DNA of 64,000 bases from DATKGL01 sp035510455 (GCA_035510455.1 DATKHB010000020.1:1-64000), one strand, 5' to 3'; counted from the stretch's first letter, positions 16,072 to 25,444 are shown. Translations and numbers: made by a program. Notes: generated by a model from the letters alone, not told the origin.

Positions 16072-16698
16072 ATGAATATATGGTGGATAATTGGAATAGC
16101 CTGCGCGCTAGCCATTGCCGCTGTCGGCGGCATACTGCTGGTCTTTAGTGAAAATTCCGGTAAAAAACATACCAAGGGCGATGACGCTAGATTAATTTAT
16201 GATCAAAGTATCAAGAGAGAGATTGAGCGTATCTTCGATAGCAATTTTAGGGAAGAGGTAAAGAACAAGGGACGTTTGCAGTTTGAAAGCGTTATGCGCG
16301 AAAACGCTATGTTCCTGCAGCAGGATCTGAGAATGACTGTATCTGAGTTAAATGATTATGTTAAGTCTGAGGTCACCAAAAAACTCGAGGAAGAGTTTTC
16401 TAAATATGAGCAAGCGATCGGTGACGCCAAGCAGACAGCCATCGATTATATCCAAAGGACCAACGGAACTCTAAAAGATTATCAAGAAGCTTTAGACGAG
16501 CGCGTCAAAAAAGAAATCAGCGACAGTAAGCAGCAGCAGCTTAAACGTTTTGAAGAGAATATGACAAAAATAGTTAGCCATTATGTCCAAACGGCGATCG
16601 GTGACAGCATTAGCCTAGACAGCCAGCTAGATTCTATCCTGGCTGATTTGGAAGCCAATAAACAAGCCATAATAGAGGACATTACTAATGGCTCATGA
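16072..16698 (+). CDS. ATP synthase b-subunit-like protein
   Basis: 208 residues: one N-terminal membrane helix (about 3-27, with the Gly-Gly motif in AAVGGILLVFSE) followed by a long charged helical region to the end (LEEEFSKYEQAIGDAKQTAI, then KDYQEALDERVKKEISDSKQ), as in the peripheral stalk b subunit. The gene position, between the c-like and delta-like genes, supports the assignment; sequence identity to standard b appears weak. It overlaps the next gene by 11 bases. Confidence 0.75.
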   Translation: MNIWWIIGIACALAIAAVGGILLVFSENSGKKHTKGDDARLIYDQSIKREIERIFDSNFREEVKNKGRLQFESVMRENAMFLQQDLRMTVSELNDYVKSEVTKKLEEEFSKYEQAIGDAKQTAIDYIQRTNGTLKDYQEALDERVKKEISDSKQQQLKRFEENMTKIVSHYVQTAIGDSISLDSQLDSILADLEANKQAIIEDITNGS

Positions 16699-17203
16699 AA
16701 ACACTGAACCGCGCCAACTAGAGCTGACTGACAACATCATAAGAATCTCTGATGTTAACAATTTGGTCCGCGAACTTGAACTAGTCGAGGATTTTTTTCG
16801 ACAGACTAAGATACGTCAACCAGGCCAAGGTGTGGCGCTACCGCACATGAGCCGGTCTTTGGAAGACTTTACCTCCCATAATAAAATTAACCTCTTACAC
16901 GAAGACCAACTAAGGATCGCCAAATCCTATTTGCGGGGGGTGCAGTCCAAAGCGCCAGTTATAACTATAAGTTTTGCCACCGAACCGCAAATGGAATTTA
17001 CCAATAAGCTGGCTCGCTGGTTGAGATTGAATATTCACCCCGAAGTGTTATTAAGAATAGGTTTAATGCCTGATCTTGTGGCTGGCTGCGTGGTACGTAC
17101 TACCAGTAAAAATTTTGACTTTAGCATTCGTCAGCTTCTCAGCTCAAAACAGGACATGCTAAGGGACTTGATTACCGCCAGCGTTGAAGGTAGAAATGGC
17201 TAG
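16688..17203 (+). CDS. ATP synthase delta-subunit-like protein
   Basis: 171 residues. The C-terminal third fits the delta/OSCP signature (LRIGLMPDLVAGCVVRTTSK, then FDFSIRQLLSS), while the N-terminal helical bundle is shortened and divergent. It would cap the F1 head and bind the b-type stalk. The gene overlaps b upstream and alpha downstream, so the whole set is translationally linked. Confidence 0.7.
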   Translation: MAHENTEPRQLELTDNIIRISDVNNLVRELELVEDFFRQTKIRQPGQGVALPHMSRSLEDFTSHNKINLLHEDQLRIAKSYLRGVQSKAPVITISFATEPQMEFTNKLARWLRLNIHPEVLLRIGLMPDLVAGCVVRTTSKNFDFSIRQLLSSKQDMLRDLITASVEGRNG

Positions 17204-18677
17204 GAACGTTGATTTTGATAAATTAGTAGCTGCTGGCAAATCGGTTGGTGAGATTATCGCCATTGAAAGGTTCTTAATAAAGGTTAAAGGACTTCAACCG
17301 GTAAACAACCGCGCTCTTGTTATGTTCGAAGACGGCAGTAAAGGTTTCGTGCAGCACGTTTTTGAAGACTATGTATCCGTATTGCATCTTGGTAATAAAA
17401 ATTTATCGGTCGGTATGACTGTAGTTGAGCAGCATAGTGAACTGGTCACAAAGGCTGGTAAAGGTTATATCGGTCGGGTAATCTCGGTTACTGGAGAGCC
17501 GCTAGACGGCAAAGGGCCGATCGTCGCTGATGCTATTTGGCCAGTTTTTTCTCCAGCGCCAATGCTCTATAAACGTGAGCTACTAGATACCCAGCTGGAG
17601 ACCGGCGTGACCGTACTAGACAGTCTTTTCCCGCTTCTAAGAGGCCAGCGTATTGCGCTACTAGGTGATAGCAAATCAGGCAAAACAACTCTAGCTATCC
17701 AAACAGCTATTAACCAGAGAAATACTGATGCCATAGTAATTTACGTACTAATTGCCAAAAGCGTCAAAGACATTGATAGTCTCATAACTCAGCTGGAGGC
17801 TGCCGATGCCCTAAAAAACACTATCATACTGGTTTCAACGCTATCCGAATCACTGGCACTTAGTTACTTAGCTCCTTATGTTGGCTGTTCAATGGGAGAG
17901 TTCTTGTGGCAAAAACTAAACCAGGATGTGATAGTTATCTATGATGACCTAACTAGCCACGCCCAAGCGTACCGCGAGATCGCCCTGCTGTCGGGGATTA
18001 GTCCGGGGCGGGAATCGTACCCCGGAGACATGTTCTATTCTCACTCCAGTCTTTTAGAGAGGGCTGGAAAGATTTCCGACAACCACAAGTCATTAACCGC
18101 CGTTCCGTTAGTACTGACTCCTGACGGCGACATTACTGCCTATCTGCCAACTAACATAATGTCAATTACCGATGGCCAATGGATACTTGATATGCAGGTT
18201 TTTAGAAATAGTATTAGACCAGCAGTTAATGTCGGGCTAAGTGTTACTCGTGTCGGCGGAAGAGGGCAAAATACTCGCCAAAAAAACCAGGGCGTTCAAG
18301 CCCTCAAGTACTTATCGGCTTATGATCAAGCCGTGGAGTTCTCTCACTTTGGATCGGAAATGGCTGGTGGAGCCCAAAAGGATCTAACCAGGGGCAATAA
18401 TTTGTATGGGCTATTTACCCAAAAAGCTAACGAAACGTACAGCCTGACCGCCCAGCAATTGATGCTGGACATTGTTCTTAACCTGGGCGACGACGAACTG
18501 GTAGACATAGCTACGCTTAAGAGCAAGGTTAAAGATTTCGCCAGTAAAATGAAAGACGATAGCGACTTCGATAAACTACGCGACCAACTAAAAGCTGAAA
18601 GTCTAGTTAAGTCCACGGCTCCTAAAGCGCCGCAAACGCCACAAGCCCCGCCTAAGTCCGAAGAGGCTAAAACATGA
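17196..18677 (+). CDS. atpA: F1-ATPase alpha-subunit-like protein
   Basis: About 493 residues of the F1 alpha family: N-terminal beta barrel, P-loop GDSKSGKTTLAIQT (standard form GDRQTGKT, with Lys here in place of Gln), SYPGDMFYSHSSLLERA, and the region LSVTRVGGRG carrying the arginine finger (standard SVSRVGG). The C-terminal tail is Pro/Ala/Lys-rich (KAPQTPQAPPKSEEAKT) and extra. ATG at 17196 was chosen; a TTG four codons earlier is also open. It overlaps gamma by ATGA. Confidence 0.93.
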   Translation: MARNVDFDKLVAAGKSVGEIIAIERFLIKVKGLQPVNNRALVMFEDGSKGFVQHVFEDYVSVLHLGNKNLSVGMTVVEQHSELVTKAGKGYIGRVISVTGEPLDGKGPIVADAIWPVFSPAPMLYKRELLDTQLETGVTVLDSLFPLLRGQRIALLGDSKSGKTTLAIQTAINQRNTDAIVIYVLIAKSVKDIDSLITQLEAADALKNTIILVSTLSESLALSYLAPYVGCSMGEFLWQKLNQDVIVIYDDLTSHAQAYREIALLSGISPGRESYPGDMFYSHSSLLERAGKISDNHKSLTAVPLVLTPDGDITAYLPTNIMSITDGQWILDMQVFRNSIRPAVNVGLSVTRVGGRGQNTRQKNQGVQALKYLSAYDQAVEFSHFGSEMAGGAQKDLTRGNNLYGLFTQKANETYSLTAQQLMLDIVLNLGDDELVDIATLKSKVKDFASKMKDDSDFDKLRDQLKAESLVKSTAPKAPQTPQAPPKSEEAKT

Positions 18678-19546
18678 GAAAGCTTCAAGATATTCTAAAC
18701 GACCAAGCCGATATGGGCACTATTGTCCAGTTGACTGGCGTGTTTGAAGCCATAGCCAGCACCCATATCTCCGATATTAAAGATCAAGTTCTTCACGCCC
18801 AGGATTTCTTTAATGAACTATGGAAAATATATAGCCAGATAAGAGTTGATAAATTGTTTAGATTTGGCCGTCAAAAAGATGAGGTGGTGAACAACAAGGA
18901 ACTATATATAATCGTTACGTCGGCCGGTGGGTTTAGCGGTGATATCGATCAACGTCTGATTAAAGAGATGCTCAAAGTATATAAACCCGGCGATAACGAC
19001 ATAATTGTTATTGGTTATCACGGCGCTTTGCTTTTATCACAATCTAAAATACCCTACAAAAAATATTTCAAGATACCAGCGCATAGTCGGAATCTCAACG
19101 TCGAGCCGCTTATCAAAGAGATTAGCCAATATAAAAACACTATAATTTTCTACCAATCGTACGTATCGCTTATGACCCAGGATATTAAACAGATAGAAGC
19201 CAGTGCCGCTCTTAAGGAACTGAGCAAGAACAACGAAGGCGATACGGAAATAATAAGCGAAGAAACTTATATCTTTGAGCCAAGTTCCTACGACGTTATT
19301 ATCCACCTTGAACGTTCAATGTTGCAGATTATGCTTAGTCAGGTAATTTTTGATTCCCAACTAGCTCAATATGCCAGTCGTTTTCGGGCCATGACACTAG
19401 CCAATAACCGTTCCGTCGAGTCTCTAGGCGAGGTTAGGACTCTTTACAATCGAACAAGGCGCGAACGTCGCGATACTCAGCTCAAGATGATAATTAACGA
19501 TTTACGTATCATTAATGCTAAATCCCAGAAAACAGGTGGGTCATGA
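18674..19546 (+). CDS. atpG: F1-ATPase gamma-subunit-like protein
   Basis: 290 residues. N- and C-terminal long helices would form the central shaft, and the middle Rossmann-like part has TSAGGFSGDID in place of the usual GGLCGxxN. The C-terminal helix is of gamma type (ASRFRAMTLANNRSVESLGE then TRRERRDTQLKMIINDL). Divergence from standard gamma is marked, but position between alpha and beta and the terminal-helix pattern support it. ATGA overlaps at both ends. Confidence 0.85.
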   Translation: MRKLQDILNDQADMGTIVQLTGVFEAIASTHISDIKDQVLHAQDFFNELWKIYSQIRVDKLFRFGRQKDEVVNNKELYIIVTSAGGFSGDIDQRLIKEMLKVYKPGDNDIIVIGYHGALLLSQSKIPYKKYFKIPAHSRNLNVEPLIKEISQYKNTIIFYQSYVSLMTQDIKQIEASAALKELSKNNEGDTEIISEETYIFEPSSYDVIIHLERSMLQIMLSQVIFDSQLAQYASRFRAMTLANNRSVESLGEVRTLYNRTRRERRDTQLKMIINDLRIINAKSQKTGGS

Positions 19547-20850
19547 GCCAAGGTGTAGTCAGAGTTGTTAAAGATTTGGTAGTAAAGGTTGTTTTTGATG
19601 ATAATCCGCCTGAAATCAACGAGCTCTTAATAGTCGATAACCCCAATAAAACAGCTCTATTAGTTGACAGTCTTTTACCGGGCGGCTATGTTAATTGCCT
19701 TAATGTTCTCTCAGACAAATCACTGCAAAAGGGCATGAAAGCAAATCGTACTAAAAAAAGCATAGAAATAGCAGTTGGTGATCAGATAGTAGGACGAATG
19801 TTCAACGCCTTTGGCTCGACTATCGACGGCTTACCGCCGCTTCAAGGCTCGGGCATTGAGATGCGTAGCATATTTGGCTTACCGTCAAAATCTACGGCTT
19901 TAAAGGGCATTAAACCAGAGATTTTGGAGACCGGCATAAAAGCTATTGATTTCTTCACGCCCTTTGTTAAGGGACGTAAAATTGGGATTATAGGCGGGGC
20001 TGGGGTTGGTAAGACGGTGCTGATGATGGAACTGGTTCATAACGTTTCAACTGGCGGAGCCGGGATTAGCTTTTTTACGGGGATCGGTGAGCGTATCCGC
20101 GAAGGCCATGAACTATACGAGACACTTAAAGAGCGTGATCTTCTAAAAAGCACGTGCATGTTCTTTGGCCAGATGAACGAGAACCCGGTCCAAAGAGCTT
20201 TGGTTGGTCTATCATCTACCGCTGCGGCCGAGTACTTCAGAGACGAAAAGAAAATGAATGTCCTGTTTTTTGTTGACAATATGTACCGTTATGTCCAAGC
20301 CAAGAACGAAGTGTCAACGATCATCGATCAAATCCCAGGTGAGGGCGGATATGAACCGACAATTTTTAGCGATGTGAAAATTTTCCAAGACCGACTAAGT
20401 TCCAACGAAAATGGCTCTATAACAGCGGTTGAAACCATATACGTTCCAGCTGATGACCTTACCGATCCGGCTGTCCAGATGATCCAGCATGAGCTCGACA
20501 GTACTATAGTTCTAAGCCGTAAGGTCGCTGAACAGGGCATAAGACCGGCAGTCGATCTAATAAATTCTAGCTCTTCCCTTCTATCTCCCGAAATTGTTGG
20601 CGATCGTCATTACGTTTTAAGCGTCCAAGTACAGTCGTTGCTTCAAAAATACGAATCACTAAAAGGCATCGTAGCCATTATTGGCCAAAACGAACTTTCC
20701 CCTGATGACAGGGAAGATTATGCTAAAGCTTTGAAACTGATTACTTATTTCTCACAAAATATGTTTGTTATGGAAGGTATGAACGCCCAAAAAGGTGAAC
20801 GTTTCACTTTGGAGCAAAACCTAAATGGCATTGAAGAAATAATCGTATGA
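19543..20850 (+). CDS. atpD: F1-ATPase beta-subunit-like protein (catalytic)
   Basis: 435 residues, short for beta (about 460-480). Catalytic features are intact: P-loop GGAGVGKTVLMMELVHN, catalytic Glu in GERIREGHELY, and the Walker B region VLFFVDNMYRYVQAKNEVST (standard FIDNIFRFTQAGSEVS). A DELSEED-like lever appears as NELSPDDREDYAKAL. ATP hydrolysis or synthesis should therefore be possible. The changes cluster on surfaces outside the nucleotide site. Confidence 0.93.
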   Translation: MSQGVVRVVKDLVVKVVFDDNPPEINELLIVDNPNKTALLVDSLLPGGYVNCLNVLSDKSLQKGMKANRTKKSIEIAVGDQIVGRMFNAFGSTIDGLPPLQGSGIEMRSIFGLPSKSTALKGIKPEILETGIKAIDFFTPFVKGRKIGIIGGAGVGKTVLMMELVHNVSTGGAGISFFTGIGERIREGHELYETLKERDLLKSTCMFFGQMNENPVQRALVGLSSTAAAEYFRDEKKMNVLFFVDNMYRYVQAKNEVSTIIDQIPGEGGYEPTIFSDVKIFQDRLSSNENGSITAVETIYVPADDLTDPAVQMIQHELDSTIVLSRKVAEQGIRPAVDLINSSSSLLSPEIVGDRHYVLSVQVQSLLQKYESLKGIVAIIGQNELSPDDREDYAKALKLITYFSQNMFVMEGMNAQKGERFTLEQNLNGIEEIIV

Positions 20851-21149
20851 GTTCACGCTTTAAAACCGCCAAAAAAGTTTCGTTATCAGCCACTAACCAG
20901 TCAATGATGCACGTTAAGGTTTATTCACCTTACCAAATATATTTTGATGAGGATGCCTATAGCATATCGGCGCTTAATAATACCGGTCCATTTGACATTC
21001 TGCCGGGGCACCATAACTTTATGACTCTTTTAGTGCCCTGCGAAATAATAATTCGTTCTCAGGACAAAAACATCGTTCAACGGATCCGTATTAGCCAGGG
21101 AGTGATGCACGTTAAAGCTGACAAAACCGTAGTCTTTTTGGACGTTTAA
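20847..21149 (+). CDS. atpC: F1-ATPase epsilon-subunit-like protein
   Basis: 100 residues covering the N-terminal beta sandwich of epsilon, with the signature NNTGPFDILPGHHNFMT. The C-terminal helical hairpin that acts as inhibitor in many bacteria is missing. Its TAA stop is immediately followed by the stop of the opposite-strand gene, with no intergenic base, so this is the end of the operon. Confidence 0.85.
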   Translation: MSSRFKTAKKVSLSATNQSMMHVKVYSPYQIYFDEDAYSISALNNTGPFDILPGHHNFMTLLVPCEIIIRSQDKNIVQRIRISQGVMHVKADKTVVFLDV

Positions 21150-22160
21150 CTAGCCGATAACGATGTAATCTATCTGGAAAGAACTGCCTTGCGGAGCGGC
21201 TGTGTTCGTGCAGACACTCATCCCGGTAGCTGATACTTGGGCATAATAGCCCAACCCGCCTCCAGCAGAACCGACAGGTGAAATTGATACGTAGGGCGTA
21301 TGGCCAAAGGAATGGCTAAAGGTAATGGCTATAAAACAGCCTGCCGAGGGCGACGAACCAGTGTTAACATTTATCGTGCCGGCAGTGTCAGAGCCGCTTA
21401 AAGAAGCTGTCCCACCGCTTCCCAGGGCGTTTCCGGGAGAACTTGTTGGAGTTGATCCGCCAGTAACGATGTGGTGAGTGACCGTTAAATCACCGGTCAG
21501 CTGAAGGCTCTGGACGTTTAGTTGATTGGCTGTCAGTATTCCGTTAAATGACCCCGTACCAGCGACTGTCAACGCTTGAGCTACAGTTAAGGCGCCATCA
21601 AGAGTCGTCGCACCGTTGACTACCAGGCCGCTAGTAGCCAACTGCTGAAGATTACTAGTCCCCGAAGCGGTAATCGCCGCCGAACTTAAACTGCCGCCTA
21701 TTTTTAACGATCCGGCAACGTCTAACGATTGACGAGCCAAGACCTGATTGCTAAATACCGTATTAGCGGCAATATTTAGAACTTGGCTGGAATTACCGAT
21801 AGTACTGCCAGAAGTCGCTAGCTGCTCTAACTGACTTTCGCTTAAGGTCTTGGTACCGATTCCGGTGGGGTGATTATTTTTAGAAGCCGCACTTAGGGAA
21901 ATGATTATTATAACGATCGAAATAAAAATAAGCAGAATGAAAATCATTAGGTAGACGTTTACTCTTCTAATTATTCTCTGAAAGAAGTTTAGTTTATAGA
22001 CCTTAGTGATTTTTAGAGGCGGTTTTGACGGGCTGTTTGAAGTATTGGAAGGAGTATCCGAAGAACTCTTTATCGGCCGCTCGACGGATGTAGTAGGGTT
22101 TTCAAGAGAATCCTCATTATTTTCAGGTGATGCAGAAGGATCCTGGGACGGTGGGTTCAT
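21150..22160 (-). CDS. membrane-anchored surface protein with beta-repeat ectodomain
   Basis: 336 residues. A Pro/Ser/Asn-rich disordered N-terminus (about 1-60, cytosolic) is followed by a basic stretch, one membrane helix (about 70-92) and an ectodomain. The ectodomain has repeated short beta units (SLDVAGSLKIGG, GLVVNGATTLDGALTVAQAL, LQLTGDLTVTHH), as in tail-fibre-like beta solenoids. The final domain, with GCFIAITFSHSFGHTPYVSI, looks like a receptor-binding or pilus-tip-like module. Family not firmly recognised. Convergent with the F1-like operon and divergent from the secreted-protein block. Confidence 0.75.
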   Translation of the reverse strand: MNPPSQDPSASPENNEDSLENPTTSVERPIKSSSDTPSNTSNSPSKPPLKITKVYKLNFFQRIIRRVNVYLMIFILLIFISIVIIIISLSAASKNNHPTGIGTKTLSESQLEQLATSGSTIGNSSQVLNIAANTVFSNQVLARQSLDVAGSLKIGGSLSSAAITASGTSNLQQLATSGLVVNGATTLDGALTVAQALTVAGTGSFNGILTANQLNVQSLQLTGDLTVTHHIVTGGSTPTSSPGNALGSGGTASLSGSDTAGTINVNTGSSPSAGCFIAITFSHSFGHTPYVSISPVGSAGGGLGYYAQVSATGMSVCTNTAAPQGSSFQIDYIVIG

Positions 22161-22276
22161 AACTATAGGTTCTTATTAATATCCTATACATGATACTAGA
22201 TCGAAGGATTAGCGTAAACGCATTGAATTTTTGTTCGAAGAGCGTCAAACTGATAGTACAGCAAGCCGTTACAATA

Positions 22277-23038
22277 ATGACAAATATATATAAAAACAAG
22301 TTCAGGGTAGGGATTTTTTCCTTAGTGGTTGTTTTAGCTGCTATGAGCATTTTTGATCCGATTACTAATGCGGCTACTGCTAGATACAACTCAACAAACT
22401 ATGCGGTCAATGAAGTACTCTTTGGCGCAGGAGGTGGTGAGGGATATACAGATGGCACTTACGACGCTCAGGTATCGGTTGGTGAAACTGGAGTAGGGCC
22501 TGAAGTTGGCGTAGCCTACCGCACCCAAAACGGTTTTAACACCCCGGCTCAGCCGTATATACAATTTGTGGTCAACACCACTAGCCTTACAATTCCAGAT
22601 TTAACAACCGCCACTGCCTCAACCGGCACAGCAACTTTCTATGTTAAAACCTATTTGGCTAGCGGCTATGCTGTCTACACGGTCGGGCCTCCACCGACAG
22701 ACGCCGGGGGCGGTCATAGTTTTCCTAGTACGACCTCGGACTTTACTTCTTCCCCCGGCACAGAACAATTTGGCATGAACCTTGTGCTTAATAATACTCC
22801 TTCGGTGGGAGCCAACCCTTCCCAGAATCCGAGTAATGTATATAGTTTTGGAAACGCTTATACCGGCTATAACACAGCTAATAACTTTAAATATACCGCC
22901 GGAAATGAAATTGCCTATTCTAACCAAAGCACTGGCGAAACCGATTACACCATTTCATATCTATTTAATATATCGACAGCTACCCCCGGCGGAACTTATA
23001 TTTTTAACCAAACGCTAGTTGCTACTAGCACATATTAA
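22277..23038 (+). CDS. secreted beta-rich surface protein, paralogue 1
   Basis: 253 residues from ATG 22277, chosen because MTNIYKNKFRVGIFSLVVVL begins a normal signal peptide ending near TNAATA; an upstream ATG at 22190 would bury it. Mature part Gly/Thr/Ser-rich with beta strands and no cysteines. It shares the motif GTEQFGMNLVLN and a C-terminal strand GGTYIFNQTLVATSTY with the next two proteins. These ends resemble the Y-x-T-x-(I/L)-T strand that closes WxL domains. Function unknown; probably displayed on the cell surface. Confidence 0.75.
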   Translation: MTNIYKNKFRVGIFSLVVVLAAMSIFDPITNAATARYNSTNYAVNEVLFGAGGGEGYTDGTYDAQVSVGETGVGPEVGVAYRTQNGFNTPAQPYIQFVVNTTSLTIPDLTTATASTGTATFYVKTYLASGYAVYTVGPPPTDAGGGHSFPSTTSDFTSSPGTEQFGMNLVLNNTPSVGANPSQNPSNVYSFGNAYTGYNTANNFKYTAGNEIAYSNQSTGETDYTISYLFNISTATPGGTYIFNQTLVATSTY

Positions 23039-23151
23039 GCAACGTTGCTATCGATCGTACTTTATATTCCTGTGGAAAAGTATTTTGAAATTTGAGCTTA
23101 TTGCGCTAAAGTTTTACTCAGACAAGCAGGATTTGATCGGAGCACATAAAA

Positions 23152-24363
23152 ATGTTTAAACTAAAAAAGTCATTTTGGGCGAAACGGTTCTTGGCATTGG
23201 TAGCTGCAACGATACTAACAAGCGGGGCGATATTTCCGCTTATCGTTAGTAACGTCAGCGCCACTAGTGGCCTTTTGACCGCCCGAAGTGTCGAAATGAG
23301 TACCTCGCAGGTCAGTGCTTCAGATATCTACCAAATTGGTTTTACTATCGCTACAACCGGTGTGGTTCAGGGCATAGACGTTGACTTTTGTTCCGGCACA
23401 ACTAGCCCGATTATCGGTGAAACCTGCACAAAGCCAACCGGCTTTAGCCTCGGAACCTATCAAGTTGCGACTTCTGGGGGGGCTAACACCGGACTAACTG
23501 GAACCTGGGTGCCAGCATCCATACAAAGCGGCCAGACACTAGAGCTTTCTGATGCCACCGGTGGATCACTAACGAGCGGTGCTTCAATAATCTTTACCCT
23601 CGGTGGCACTGGTACAGCACCCACCAACACTTCAACGCTCGGTACTTTCTATGTTAGGATATTAACCTTTGCTACTCCTACCCTAGCTGCTGCCTATACT
23701 TCTGGGACACCGGGTACGTATATAGACGGCGGCGGAGTAGCCTTAAGTACCGCCAACCAGCTAACAATAACCGCCAAGGTTCAGGAACAGTTAACCTTTT
23801 GTATTGACACCAACGGTGCAACCAGTTGTGGTTCGGCCAGCGGTACAACGGTTCTCCTGGGTGATGCCCAAGACGTTTTGAGCACAACTTTCCCAGCAGT
23901 CAGTAACGCGGCTGAATATATAGTTCAGACTAACGCCGGTTCGGGGGCGGCCATCAGAATGTCGGGCTGCACGCTCTATATTGGCGGCAACTGTTCGGGT
24001 ATCAGCATTGCCTCCACCACCACCGGAGCGACTAGTTCGCCAGGCTCATCGCAATTTGGCATGTGTAGTTATGGGGTTACTGGTTATACGACTAATTTGT
24101 CAATCACTACAGCCTATAATCAGGGCGGCAACTGTTCGACTATCACCCCGGATGCCGGAGGGACATTAACCAGCGGCGCGGCCGGAAGTGCTACCTTTGC
24201 TTTTCAGGCGGCTACCACCGGAACGTTCGGTGACCAGATAGGCACTGAATCTGCCGGCTCGCAGGGGATCGCCTACCTGGCGTTCTTGGGTAACGCATCA
24301 GCCTCTCAGCAAGAAGGTACTTACGCTACTACGTTGACCTTCATTGCCACCGGTACATTCTAA
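23152..24363 (+). CDS. secreted beta-rich surface protein, paralogue 2
   Basis: 403 residues with a basic signal peptide (LKKSFWAKRFLALVAATILT, cleavage after VSA). Two halves: an N-terminal domain with SPIIGETCTKPTG and GTFYVRI, and a C-terminal domain beginning GVALSTANQLTITAKVQ and containing SSQFGM, ending EGTYATTLTFIATGTF. Several cysteine pairs suggest disulfides outside the cell. A likely GGAG ribosome binding site lies upstream. Clearly paralogous to the following gene. Confidence 0.78.
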   Translation: MFKLKKSFWAKRFLALVAATILTSGAIFPLIVSNVSATSGLLTARSVEMSTSQVSASDIYQIGFTIATTGVVQGIDVDFCSGTTSPIIGETCTKPTGFSLGTYQVATSGGANTGLTGTWVPASIQSGQTLELSDATGGSLTSGASIIFTLGGTGTAPTNTSTLGTFYVRILTFATPTLAAAYTSGTPGTYIDGGGVALSTANQLTITAKVQEQLTFCIDTNGATSCGSASGTTVLLGDAQDVLSTTFPAVSNAAEYIVQTNAGSGAAIRMSGCTLYIGGNCSGISIASTTTGATSSPGSSQFGMCSYGVTGYTTNLSITTAYNQGGNCSTITPDAGGTLTSGAAGSATFAFQAATTGTFGDQIGTESAGSQGIAYLAFLGNASASQQEGTYATTLTFIATGTF

Positions 24364-24378
24364 TAAGGCTTTTACCTT

Positions 24379-25431
24379 ATGCGCGGTTTTAGATTTGTCA
24401 TACTAACAATCTATATAGTTAGTTTTTTGTTTGTCTCCAGCATTCTTAGTGTTCCCTTGGTCCACGCTGCTTATTTTCCATTTCCGAACCGCTCTGATGA
24501 ACTATCAACCTCTGTTCCGGGCGCCACTGGCACCCAAGTATTTAGTTTTCAGATACTAGATACCACAGATATCCTAGGCTCAATTGAATTCCAATATTGT
24601 TCTAATAGCCCACTGCAAGGCGATTCCTGCACCGCCCCTCCGGGAGTAAATGTCACCAATGCGGTGCTTAGCAATCAGAGCGGTAATATTGGTTTTTATA
24701 TTAGTGCAGATACAACCACTAGCGATCTAATAATTGATAGAATCCCAAGGGTCCCAACTTCCGCCACGAACGTCTATCAATTTGATGATCTAGTTAACCC
24801 AAGCGCAGTCGGTACCTTCTATATCAGAATTAGCATTCACACATCAAACTTTGCTACCTCCGCAGACAATGAGTTCGGAGGATTGGCGCTTTCTACCGCC
24901 AATCAGTTGACGCTTAATACTGTAGTGCCACCGTATCTTAGTTTTTGTGCGGCCATCACTATATCTAATCAGGATTGCTCGACGGCTACGGGGTCTTCGA
25001 TTGATTTCGGTACTTTTACGCCCAACACAACCTCTGACGGGGCTTCCCAGTTTACAGCAGCCACTAACGCTGGCTCTGGTTATTCGGTTACCGACCAAGG
25101 TACCACGTTGACCTCAGGGAATAATTATTTGCCTCCATTGAGTACACCCACGTCATCGACATCAGGCGTTAGCCAGTTTGGTATAAATTTGACTATCAAT
25201 AGCACTCCGCCGACTGGCAGTTCTCCAACAGGTAACGGTAATGGGATCGTATCGGCTGACTACGATCTACCCAATAAGTACTTATTCAACGCTGGAGACG
25301 TTGTGGTAAGCAGCTCGACAGTCAGTAACCCCCAGACTTTTACGGTAAGCTACATTGCCAATATTAGCAATCAACAAGCACCGGGTGTATACGTTACAAC
25401 AATATCATATATCTGCCTAGGCAACTTCTAA
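24379..25431 (+). CDS. secreted beta-rich surface protein, paralogue 3
   Basis: 350 residues. Signal peptide ends near VHAA. It repeats the architecture of paralogue 2: SPLQGDSCTAPPG, then GTFYIRI, LALSTANQLTLNTVVPPYLS, SQFGINLTIN, and the closing strand PGVYVTTISYICLGNF. Cysteines again at matching places. Gene lies 15 bases after paralogue 2 and 13 before the anchor-like gene, so one transcript is likely. Confidence 0.78.
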   Translation: MRGFRFVILTIYIVSFLFVSSILSVPLVHAAYFPFPNRSDELSTSVPGATGTQVFSFQILDTTDILGSIEFQYCSNSPLQGDSCTAPPGVNVTNAVLSNQSGNIGFYISADTTTSDLIIDRIPRVPTSATNVYQFDDLVNPSAVGTFYIRISIHTSNFATSADNEFGGLALSTANQLTLNTVVPPYLSFCAAITISNQDCSTATGSSIDFGTFTPNTTSDGASQFTAATNAGSGYSVTDQGTTLTSGNNYLPPLSTPTSSTSGVSQFGINLTINSTPPTGSSPTGNGNGIVSADYDLPNKYLFNAGDVVVSSSTVSNPQTFTVSYIANISNQQAPGVYVTTISYICLGNF

Positions 25432-25444
25432 AGACTCTGCTATT

